Shown here in pieces: positions 33,541 through 41,814 of a DNA stretch of 64,000 bases. The DNA lies in NCBI GenBank assembly GCA_039566865.1, contig CM076947.1, positions 1,061,501 to 1,125,500 on the forward strand. Direction: 5' to 3'. Made by a program: the position numbers and the translations under genes. Positions within the stretch are counted from its first letter, which is position 1, and every line of letters begins with the position of its first letter. The stretch comes from Aurelia coerulea (taxonomy: Eukaryota > Cnidaria > Scyphozoa > Semaeostomeae > Ulmaridae). The notes beneath the pieces were generated by a model, which saw only the letters and a list, made by a program, of their open reading frames with translations, had not been told where the DNA came from and searched no databases.

Positions 33541-34035
33541 ATGTTGAGTTACTTAATCATGATGAATTCTACTCCTTCGAGTGAAATTTGCCTCATTGCT
33601 GCTTTGAAATTCTTCAATTATGTGGTCGGTTACAATAATTTGACTAGTTTAATCAAGAAATTCATAATCAACGAAGAACTAACTACTCAGTCACGAAGGA
33701 ATGCGATGCGACGCTGTTTGGATCATTTTTTGTCTTTATGGATACTAAGCGAAGATTCTGAAACGAGTGTTTTGCTTGCAAGGAATTTTTCGAGAACTGC
33801 TGATTTGAGGATTGGTGCGCTAAGTGATTCATTACAAACGTTGTTTTCCGAACTAGTTGAAAAATCCCAAAATCCAATCACAGTGACTTCATGTGGTAGG
33901 TTGGTGGTTTGGTTTCAGTTTTTAGAAGCATTGATGAACGAGGAAGATAGCATTAAAGAATTTATAAAAATTGGAAACAACTTAATGCTTAGCGAAAGAA
34001 TAAGAGGAATCAGAGGATTCGGACTTTCACGATGA
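33541..34035 (+). CDS. Possible Bcl-2-like protein in virus-like cluster
   Basis: A 164-residue, largely helical protein. Around residues 115-140 it reads ITVTSCGRLVVWFQFLEAL preceded by LFSELVEK. This resembles the BH1 region of Bcl-2 proteins, whose core is N-W-G-R-h-h-x-h-h-x-F. The Gly-Arg and hydrophobic spacing are kept but the Trp is Cys here. Length and helix content suit a small Bcl-2 fold. Bcl-2-like proteins are known in several DNA viruses including adintovirus-like elements. No clear BH2 Trp is seen in frame, although a KWIESIDNA segment lies just downstream in another frame. If correct it would block apoptosis. The call is tentative. Confidence 0.4.
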   Translation: MLSYLIMMNSTPSSEICLIAALKFFNYVVGYNNLTSLIKKFIINEELTTQSRRNAMRRCLDHFLSLWILSEDSETSVLLARNFSRTADLRIGALSDSLQTLFSELVEKSQNPITVTSCGRLVVWFQFLEALMNEEDSIKEFIKIGNNLMLSERIRGIRGFGLSR

Positions 34036-34171
34036 CTGTGAATTTCCGTATGCGTCTTTTAGACCACCTACGACCGAAGAAATCCTTGATGGTAAACGAA
34101 AATGGATCGAGAGTATCGATAATGCTCATGCTCAAGTTCTATTGAAATCTGTGATGAATAAAGAAAAATAA
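34036..34171 (+). CDS. Short frame overlapping the end of the Bcl-2-like ORF
   Basis: Without an ATG of its own, the frame runs from about 34000 to TAA at 34169-34171. It reads DDCEFPYASFRPPTTEEIL and then KRKWIESIDNAHAQVLLK. It begins where the preceding ORF ends in another frame, so it may be the displaced C-terminus of that protein after a frameshift. Coding-like composition is the only support. Confidence 0.3.
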
Positions 34172-34214
34172 TATTGTTCTGCCTGCGATCATGAAGTCGC
34201 CATAGTTTTGCAGC

Positions 34215-34517
34215 ATGTCATCGAAGGAGAAAGTTTCGGAGAGTCTAAAAGAACACATTCAAGAGTCAGTAGTGATGAATCACAAAGTCGATTGTTTAAT
34301 GACTGACTTCAGCAGGTTCTTTTTCGTTCATGCTGCATATGCAGCGCAGGCAATTCAATCCAAATGATATGAAGCATATTTGTTGGATATCTTATTGAAA
34401 CTCGGTTATGAACGAGAATCTGCGAGACTCATCATCAGGAAACAAGACGTTTCACTTGTCGAAGGAAGAGAACCAACCAACTTTATCATCAAGGAAAGTA
34501 CAAGAGAAAGATTTTAA
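34215..34517 (+). pseudogene. Virus-like cluster ORF, interrupted by one TGA
   Basis: A 101-codon frame from ATG at 34215 to TAA is interrupted by TGA at 34365-34367. The peptide is helical with FSRFFFVHAAYAAQAI before the stop and LDILLKLGYERESARLII after it. No family is recognised. Confidence 0.35.
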
Positions 34518-34678
34518 TTAATGAAGGATACTAAGTCGTTTGCTAATAATGTTTTACCCATTATTAAAGCAGGTAAGAAAGTCATTTTTGAATAAGTTTC
34601 GATAAAGTTAAATTCGTTTAAAAATGAAGTTATTAAAATGAGTTAGTCATTGTATTTGTTGTTGTCAAACTAGACATA

Positions 34679-34999
34679 GTGTTTTCTTTGCTTTCACATC
34701 TTGATAATAATAATAATATGGCGGGAATCGTAGCTGGAACGTTGATACCTGTAGCGATTCAGGCACTTGCAAAATTATTTGGAGGAAAGAGAGGTGCTAA
34801 GTCTAAGGATTTGATTCGTCAGTTGACTCAGTTTGAAAATAATCAACATCGTCGATTAGAGGGTGGAAACCAAACATGGAATTTTCAAAAGAAAGCATCA
34901 AAAACCAATAAGAGGAAGACTAAGAAAAAGAGTAGTAAAGTACCTAAGGTTAGGAAGTCGAAAACAGGAAGGAGAAAGTTAAAACGGAAGTTAGTATAA
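34679..34999 (+). CDS. Small basic protein with amphipathic N-terminus (core/membrane-active type)
   Basis: The most likely start is the second Met, at 34718 (MAGIVAGTL). The N-terminus is a Gly/Ala/Leu-rich amphipathic helix ending LAKLFGGKRGAK; the C-terminal third is almost all Lys, Arg, Ser and Thr (KKKSSKVPKVRKSKTGRRKL). This layout recalls the small virion core and membrane-lytic proteins of adenovirus-like and adintovirus-like elements, which bind DNA and help breach membranes. It lies 94 bp before the ATPase frame on the same strand, which supports a virion role. The resemblance is of composition and position, not of proven homology. Confidence 0.5.
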   Translation: MFSLLSHLDNNNNMAGIVAGTLIPVAIQALAKLFGGKRGAKSKDLIRQLTQFENNQHRRLEGGNQTWNFQKKASKTNKRKTKKKSSKVPKVRKSKTGRRKLKRKLV

Positions 35000-35093
35000 A
35001 GCTTCAACGTCACATTCGAAGTTCATTGGTTAAGACGAAGGAGTCGCGACTGATTAATTAAAGGAGAGTAGGTAAAACATCATTATAAATGAA

Positions 35094-35590
35094 ATGGAAA
35101 ACACAGACACTTTAGATTTGCGGTTTATGTCACCCTTTAGCATGATTGTGTCGGGTGTTAGTGGAAGTGGTAAAACAACGTGGGTTCTTAAGTTATTAAA
35201 ACATTATGGAAGCATCATTAAAGACGCAGACCAGTACGGAAAATTGTTGTGGATCTCCGGAACAAAACAACCAGAACTGTTCAAAGCCATTAGCCCGACT
35301 TTTAACGGAAGTTGTGAATTTCCTACTGAACTTCCTGATGGCATATATAAATCGCTGGAAGAACGGGAGGAGTTGCTCACTGTAATAATTGAGGATCTCA
35401 TGCATGAAGTTAAGGGTAATGCTTCATAGGCGAAAGTATTTACCAAAGGACGAAGTCACTTAGGATTGAATGTAATAGTTTTACTTCAAAACTTTTTTCC
35501 TCAAGGAAGCGCCATGAGAGATGTATCGAATAATGACTGGCAATTGCAACTTCAAAATAAGCAATATGCGATTTCATGCGATTTGGAATG
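35094..35590 (+). pseudogene. Virus-like packaging ATPase (FtsK/HerA, A32-type), broken
   Basis: Near the N-terminus SPFSMIVSGVSGSGKTTW is a Walker A P-loop in the setting typical of Maverick/adintovirus-like packaging ATPases. The strand YGKLLWISG and the Walker B LLTVIIEDLMHEV follow. A TAG at 35427-35429 breaks the frame, which then continues in phase with FTKGRSHLGLNVIVLLQN, the conserved segment after Walker B in this family, to a stop near 35590. The C-terminus is missing. In intact relatives this enzyme drives DNA into the capsid. Capsid, polymerase and integrase genes were not found in the window, so the element is a fragment. Confidence 0.7.
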
Positions 35591-35639
35591 AGGACATGTG
35601 GAGAAATAGCAGAAAAATTTTGTGAAAGAACATTCGTTA

Positions 35640-35790
35640 AAACATTTTTGATAGCATTTTAAGCCAATCTAAAGGGCGTGGCCACAAAAATTTTCCCGGG
35701 GGAGTACCCCCGGACCCCTCAATTTTTAGGCTCGCTTCGCTCGCCTTTAGCCTTGATTGCCCTTATGTTCCTAGTCACCCCCCCTTGCCC
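35640..35790. mobile_element. Partial hAT-like element (right portion)
   Basis: Sequence AATCTAAAGGGCGTGGCCAC followed by a GGGGGAGTACCCCCGGACCC hairpin is the same module seen in hAT-like elements 1-3. No matching left end or target duplication was found. It abuts the 3' end of the ATPase fragment and may have truncated it. Confidence 0.5.
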
Positions 35791-36279
35791 TACCATCGCT
35801 CCGACGTCCCTGACTGTCCGAAAAATCACCAAATTCACATCAACAATCATGTCAAAGATAACTACAAAAGTAACATAGTTCTATGTGGTAGAAATGTTCT
35901 GTCACTCATCTGCACCTTCAGACCTTTGGATATGGGAGGTGAGCTTCCTTGGCAATTCGAAATATTTGCTTGAAAGAAGGTAAAAAAATGCGTTATAATA
36001 GTGACCATGCAAAAAAGGAAATAGTCCCCCAAATGCTGTACCAGTCCCCCCAAGAGGTTCAAACAATTAGATTTTGAGTTTTTATGGCAAGAAATCACTA
36101 AAATTTACTAAAGGCTGGCACCATCGATGTGTTGATTTTTCCAGACATCTTGCCACGCCATCCCCATGTGAAGAGATTCAATTGAAATTAGACGGGAAGT
36201 ATTATGATTACTACTTCCATGTTTCACAGCTGGTTTGATTCCGGAAGAAATTCTCAACCATTTTTAAAATACACCCATA

Positions 36280-36400
36280 CACCCATACACCCATTACAAT
36301 ATACACCCATATACAATATAATATACAATATAATATATTTGTAATATATAATATATATATTGGTAATATATAATATGATATATAATATATATAATATACA
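36280..36400. repeat. ACACCCAT and TATAA simple repeats
   Basis: Tandem ACACCCAT units pass into a run of ATATAATATA variants. No function seen. It directly precedes the first 86-bp direct repeat. Confidence 0.7.
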
Positions 36401-36576
36401 GACCATCAAAGAGGCATCAAGAAGCAGGAAGCGCCAAGAAAGACCAAAGAAACAACAACAAACGAAGAACCGACGAAATCGGTCGAAGACAAGAACACAG
36501 ACATAAACCCGCGATCGCGGGCAGCAACTCTACAATCTGACGTGAAACCAAACGACCAACGTCAAACCACAATGGA

Positions 36577-36607
<31 letters not shown>

Positions 36608-37185
36608 CCACAAAACTTGAGAAAACAACGAAATCAATCTTACGTGAAATCAAACGACATACGTCAAACAACAATAGCAACAACAACAGCAACAACATAG
36701 ATTTACGCAACAAGCAACGAATGACACAACAACAATAGGACACTGATCCACTGTGAAGGGTAGCGACCTGAGATGGCTAGAAACTGAGGAGGAGGCTGTC
36801 TACTGAGCAAAACAGATCTGACGATTTAGAACAAACGGACCAGAGTATACTGGGTCCGAGAACTTATTAAATTAGCCTTAAATGGACATTCCTTATAGTT
36901 GATTAAATTTTTCTCTATAAAAACCGTTGTATTTATAAAATTCTTCAGTTGCTCTGATGATGGCCTTGTGGCCGAAACTAGTAAGCAGATAACTGAGTAA
37001 ATGAAAAAAAGCGCAAAAGATCAACTCGATGCCTGCTCTCTGTAGATGTTGTCGATCTTCTTCATCGTTCACTTTATATTATATTGCGGTCTGGACGCAG
37101 ACCATCGAAGAGGCATCAAGAAGCAGGAAGCGCCAAGAAAGACCAAAGAAACAACAACAAACGAAGAACCGCCGAAATCGGTCGA
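36401..37185 (+). mobile_element. Ribozyme-bearing retroelement remnant with 86-bp direct repeats
   Basis: Segments 36401-36486 and 37100-37185 are direct repeats that differ at about two positions. Between them lie CAACAACAA-type repeats and the hammerhead-like fold at 36944-36997. Direct repeats around a type I hammerhead are seen in Penelope-like elements and in non-autonomous retrozymes. No reverse transcriptase or GIY-YIG endonuclease is present, so this would be a non-autonomous or truncated copy. The second repeat ends exactly where the 200-bp array begins. Confidence 0.5.
36944..36997 (+). ncRNA. Type I hammerhead ribozyme (predicted)
   Basis: Core CTGATGA at 36954-36960 and GAAA at 36974-36977 flank stem II GGCC-TTGT-GGCC. 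Stem III is minimal (AC with GT, loop TA), giving the cleavage context GTA with cleavage after 36983. Stem I is TGCT (36950-36953) with AGCA (36984-36987), then a 4-nt bulge GATA, then TTCAGT (36944-36949) with ACTGAG (36992-36997). Tiny stem III and a bulged stem I are features of Penelope-type hammerheads. An extra T between CTGATGA and stem II departs from the consensus. Confidence 0.6.
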
Positions 37186-38130
37186 TTCCTTATAAGATGG
37201 AGCATCTTTTGTCGTATAGTGACAGCAAACTTCTAAGAAGGGGAGAATAATATATCAGAAAGTAAAAGAGCAATTTTTCGAACCCACATTGCTTTTTATG
37301 TAAAAATCGAGAATTGCAAGCCAGACTCTTTTACACTTTGTGAAAATATGGTATGAGCTAAAATAAGTGCTCTTCACAGTGATGTTCCTTATAACATGGA
37401 GCATCTTTTGTCGTATAGTGACAGCAAACTTCTAAGAAGGGGAGAATAATATATAAGAAAGTAAAAGAGCAATTTTTCGAACCCACATCGCTTTTTATGT
37501 AAAAATGGAGAATTGCAAGCCAGACTCCTTTACACTTTGTGAAAATATGGTATGAGCTAAAAATAAGTGCTCTTCACAGTGATGTTCCTTATAAGATGGA
37601 GCATCTTTTGTCGTATAGTGACAGCAAACTTCTAAGAAGGGGAGAATAATATATCAGAAAGTAAAAGAGCAATTTTTCGAACCCACATTGCTTTTTATGT
37701 AAAAATCGAGAATTGCAAGCCAGACTCTTTTACACTTTGTGAAAATATGGTATGAGCTAAAATAAGTGCTCTTCACAGTGATGTTCCTTATAACATGGAG
37801 CATCTTTTGTTGTATAGTGACAGGAAACGTTTAGGAAGGGAACAATAATATATTGGAAATTAAACGAACAACTATTGGAAGTGACATTGCTTTTTATGTA
37901 AAAATCGAGAATTGCAACTAAGACTCTTTGAGACTTAATGAAAATATGGTATGAGCTAAAAATAAGTGCTCTTCACAGTGATGTTCCTTATAAGATGGAG
38001 CATCTTTTGTCGTATAGTGACAGCAAACTTTTAGGAAGGGAACAATAATATATAGGAAAGTAAACGAACAACTATGGAAGCGACATTGCTTTTTATGTAA
38101 AATTCGAGAATTGCAAGGAAGACTCTTTTA
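37186..38130 (+). repeat. ~200-bp tandem repeat, five copies
   Basis: Units start TTCCTTATAA at 37186, 37385, 37585, 37784 and 37984, a spacing of 199-200 bp. Each holds TCGTATAGTGACAGCAAAC and TATGGTATGAGCTAAAA. The same family, in inverse orientation, forms the array at 46.29-48.48 kb and a fragment at 45.07-45.15 kb. Confidence 0.85.
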
Positions 38131-38312
38131 CACTTTGTAGAGACTGCGATCACATCAGGCCTAGATACTGCCATTTGCGGATGCTGCATTGGGAGATGAG
38201 CATCATTAACAGGAATAGTACTGGTAGAACTGCAATCAGTTTGCGCAACCAGCAATTGAGTGACCTCCTGCAACAAGGATACTGCTTTCGAAACGCCATC
38301 TGTTGCCTCCAT
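38130..38312 (-). CDS. Candidate first exon, unrecognised protein
   Basis: ATG at 38312-38310 opens MEATDGVSKAVSLLQEVTQL and continues open for about 60 codons (AHLPMQHPQMAVSRPDV), then runs into the 200-bp array. The helical N-terminus looks protein-like. No donor is clear, so the 3' border is set by the repeat junction. The gene may have been truncated there. Confidence 0.35.
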
Positions 38313-38429
38313 CTTCACTCTCGTTCACTCATGTGCAGTTTCGCGACATTTTTGCCATAACGATGCGCAATGGCCGTCTGCGCAGTGAACAGGAAAACCG
38401 AAGCAATGTGCAGAACCGCAAAATCAAAG

Positions 38430-39160
38430 CAACGCACAAACAATAGAAAAATCAAGAAGGGCGTTTGACATAGAAATATCGATCAGCACTGAATAAGAGT
38501 TGAACAGAAAAATTGTGTTTGAAAGAAACGGATATAGCGAAAAGAAATATCGTGAAATGAGGTAAACAAGAAAAGCATCCTCATGAATAAAAATATCGTG
38601 ACATTGGCACATAAAATTAGAACAAGCAACGAGACAAAAATTGACACACATTTTGGCGGATAATGCACTGTTTTTACTGTATTCCACCTGACATTGAATC
38701 TGAGACAGACTTTGATATGAGACCTCAATAAGTTGGTGCCCTGAAAAGGCTATTTTTTCTTACAGGCAAATGGAGCTGATCATACTTCTTATTGTTTACT
38801 ACAACATGAGTGAAAACAAATTTTTTTAATGTTAAGAAAATCCACAAAATGTGTTTTTGTATGTCAAATGACAAATTGTCCAGCAGTAATGATAAACCTG
38901 CCAGATCATCCAAAAGATTTTGAAATGAGAAGGGCCAAAATGTTACATAGATCTTCTTGAAATTCTAAGCAATTTCTTGTTTGTTTTAAAATCAAGTCGA
39001 GCTTACAAAATCCATTAAAGGACCTGTACACAATTTTTGTAAACAAATAAAAGATCAGCTGGCCAATATTATCAAATTCAATGAGTCATTCCTCTCTAAT
39101 TGGTGTGTTGCGTACAACTTATTTAGTCTGCCTGTTCTGTTTCATGTGTATAGGCTAAAC
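38430..39160. other. Intergenic, no supported gene
   Basis: AT-rich with small minus-strand frames that lack domain or splice support. The left flank of element B (TATAGGCTAAA) resembles the left flank of element A. Confidence 0.5.
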
Positions 39161-39171
39161 ACAACTGAAAC

Positions 39172-41052
39172 GGCCAGGTCTATAACGCGGACCTCGCGGA
39201 CCAAGACCAAGGAGGTAATATGGTCCGCGAAAAAAAGGTCCGCGTTTTAGGATTTTGCATAGGGGCAAATCCTAAAGCGCGGAACTCGCGGATCTTTTTT
39301 TGTTTTAGTTCCTGCTTCCAACGCTGATTTGCAAATTCATCACGATGTTGTTTCTTGCCGAGATGAAAAAGATCTGTACTAATCACATTTCACTCCCAAT
39401 ATGTGCAAGTCTCTCGTCGCCAGTTAGGGTCTGAAAAATCTTGGACGAAGCTAGTAAATGAAATATCAACACCAACGATATCCTGATTCATTTCTTTACC
39501 TGTATACGTGGCATATTCGTAGTGATGCAATCCGAATCATCTCCAAGTAAAACCCGTTTCTCGCAATAGCCATGAATTTGATATGACTTCCTCATTAGGC
39601 CTAAAAGCAGGCCTAAGCTTATCAACCCTCGGAAATCAATAACACCCTGTGCGAAATAAGATCGAAGTCCAATTTCACGAGAGCTGAGAATTACGATTAG
39701 AGCACAATAATGTGAAAAGAAATGACAAAAGACACGTTGGTTTTTCCTCTCCTGGAAGATTGGGGCCTGATAAACATACAATAAAAAAGTCCGCGAAAAA
39801 AAGGTCCGCGTTTTAGGATTTTGCATAGGGGCAAATCCTAAAGCGCGGACCTCGCGGACCTAAATAATTTTCTATCCTACATGCATGAGTAAATCCAATC
39901 ATGAATGCGTGTTCAATTTTATTATCCCCAATGTCGTATTTCTTGACATAGCTTCGCATTTCAAACCTTTTTGAGTGTATATTTCTCGAACGAAATTTTT
40001 TTACTGCAAAGCGAATCGAAAAACCCCACACACTGCACATTTGAGACTACGACTACAGTGTGACCATTTTTCTCAATCAGTGAATTGTTATCAGAATTGA
40101 AAAGTGAAAAATGAATTGAAAAAAACCCCACACTGTCGTAGTTTCAAATGTGCATTGTGTGGGGGTTTTCGATTCGCTTTGCAGTAAAAATTTTTCATTC
40201 GAGAAATATACACTCAAAAAGGTTTGAAATGCAAAGCTATGTCAAGAAATGCGACATTGGGGATAATAAAAATTGAACACGCATTCATGATTGGATTTAC
40301 TCATGCATGTAGGATAGAAAATTATTTAGGTCCGCGAGGTCCGCGCTTTAGGATCTGCCCCTATGCAAAATCCTAAAACGCGGACCTTTTTTTCGCGGAC
40401 TTTTTTATTGTATGTTTATCAGCCCCCAATCTTTCAGGAGAGGAAAAACCAACGTGTCTTTTGCCATTTCTTTTCACATTATTGTGCTCTAATCGTAATT
40501 CTCAGCTCTCGTGAAATTGGACTTCGATGTTATTTCGCACATGGAGTTATTGATTTCCGAGGGGTGATAAGCTTAGGCCTGCTTTTAGGCCTAATGAGGA
40601 AGTCATATCAAACTCATGGCTATTGCGAGAAACGGGTTTTACTTGGAGATGATTCGGATTGCATCACTACGAATATGCCACGTATACAGGTAAAGAAATG
40701 AATCAGGATATCGTTGGTGTTGATATTTCATTTACTAGCTTCGTCCAAGACTTTTCAGACCCTAACTGGCGACGAGAGACTTGCACATACTGGGAGTGAA
40801 ATGTGATTAGTATAGATCTTTTTCATCTCGGCAAGAAACAACATCGTGATGAATTTGCAAATTAGCGTTGGAAGCAGGAACTAAAACAAAAAAAGGTCCG
40901 CGAGGTCCGCGCTTTAGGATTTGCCCCTATGCAAAATCCTAAAACGCGGACCTTTTTTCGCGGACCATTTTATCTCCTTGGTCTTGGTCCGCGAGGTCCG
41001 CGTGGTCCGCGAGGTCCGCGTGGTCCGCGAGGTCCGCGTTATAGACCTGGCC
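39172..41052. mobile_element. GGCCAGGT foldback element B, 1881 bp, near-perfect palindrome
   Basis: The two halves mirror each other around about 40095, and it begins GGCCAGGTCTATAACGCGGA. The flanks are an exact 10-bp duplication CAACTGAAAC (39162-39171 and 41053-41062). Internal motifs are GGTCCGCGAGGTCCGCG and AAACGCGGACC. The same 112-codon frame appears in both arms (39488-39826 minus, 40363-40701 plus) with few differences; it matches no family and could be either a relict or an arm artefact. Confidence 0.8.
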
Positions 41053-41400
41053 CAACTGAAACTCATCCCTCAGAATCCAGCTGTATCTTTATAATCCTTG
41101 ATGGCATAAAACATTTGACAGCACTGGTCAATTCAATAGGGTTCAAATATGTAGAAAATATCTTCAGTAGCAATGCGTCTGCTGCAACTTGCCTGCATTA
41201 AGGGGAAAAGTTTAGGATTTGTGGAAGTTTAGCTCCTACAGCCCCTTTAAGTTGACAATCTTGAAATTGATCTTAGTCGTGGATGCAATATTCCAAAAGA
41301 GAAAATCAATTTAAATTGATTTTGGAATTTTGATGATTTGTAAACACTAAAAAACAATGTTTTGACCCACCTACAGTAGTATTTAGTGTATCACAAAGTA

Positions 41401-41643
41401 TTACAAGCTGGAAAAAATATGCTGTACTGGTTGACTGCACTGTTTGCATGGAACTGAGTGAATAGTATAATCTGGGCATGCGCACACATATTCATGTATG
41501 CAAACATTGCAGCTGCTACACTTCATTCTGCGACCATTGCATGACCCATTTGTTGCTACAGAGTAGATTGCACTTGATTTCCCCGATGTTGAAGGATATT
41601 TCCACTTGCTTTCTTTGACTTGGATTAAACCATTTCTTGGCAA
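41401..41643 (-). pseudogene. SWIM-like zinc-finger fragment of a transposase
   Basis: The frame reads ESKWKYPSTSGKSSAIYSV, then CSSCNVCIHEYVCACPDYTI and SVPCK. A C-x-C followed by C-x-H is the SWIM finger pattern often found near the end of MULE transposases; here CACP and PCKQ keep the cysteines, but the expected final His is displaced. The upstream WxxPS and CxxC context also fits invertebrate transposon proteins of this kind. Only this segment is present. Confidence 0.5.
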
Positions 41644-41814
41644 TGTCAGGGATGTACTCTAGGAATGTCCTGCTTTATTAGTAATCATACTTATGAAGAA
41701 TAGTTGCAATATTGAAGATTAGGAAGAATCTGCATTGCAAACTAGCCTCGATCCATATTTCCTTTTTTCCTAAATCTTACTGCTATGCCGGTGTAATATG
41801 CGTTTGCGTACCCT

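Noticed and set aside
39488..40701. Two genuine 112-codon genes in element B
   Set aside because: They are the two arms of one palindrome; without homology or a promoter they are not counted as genes.
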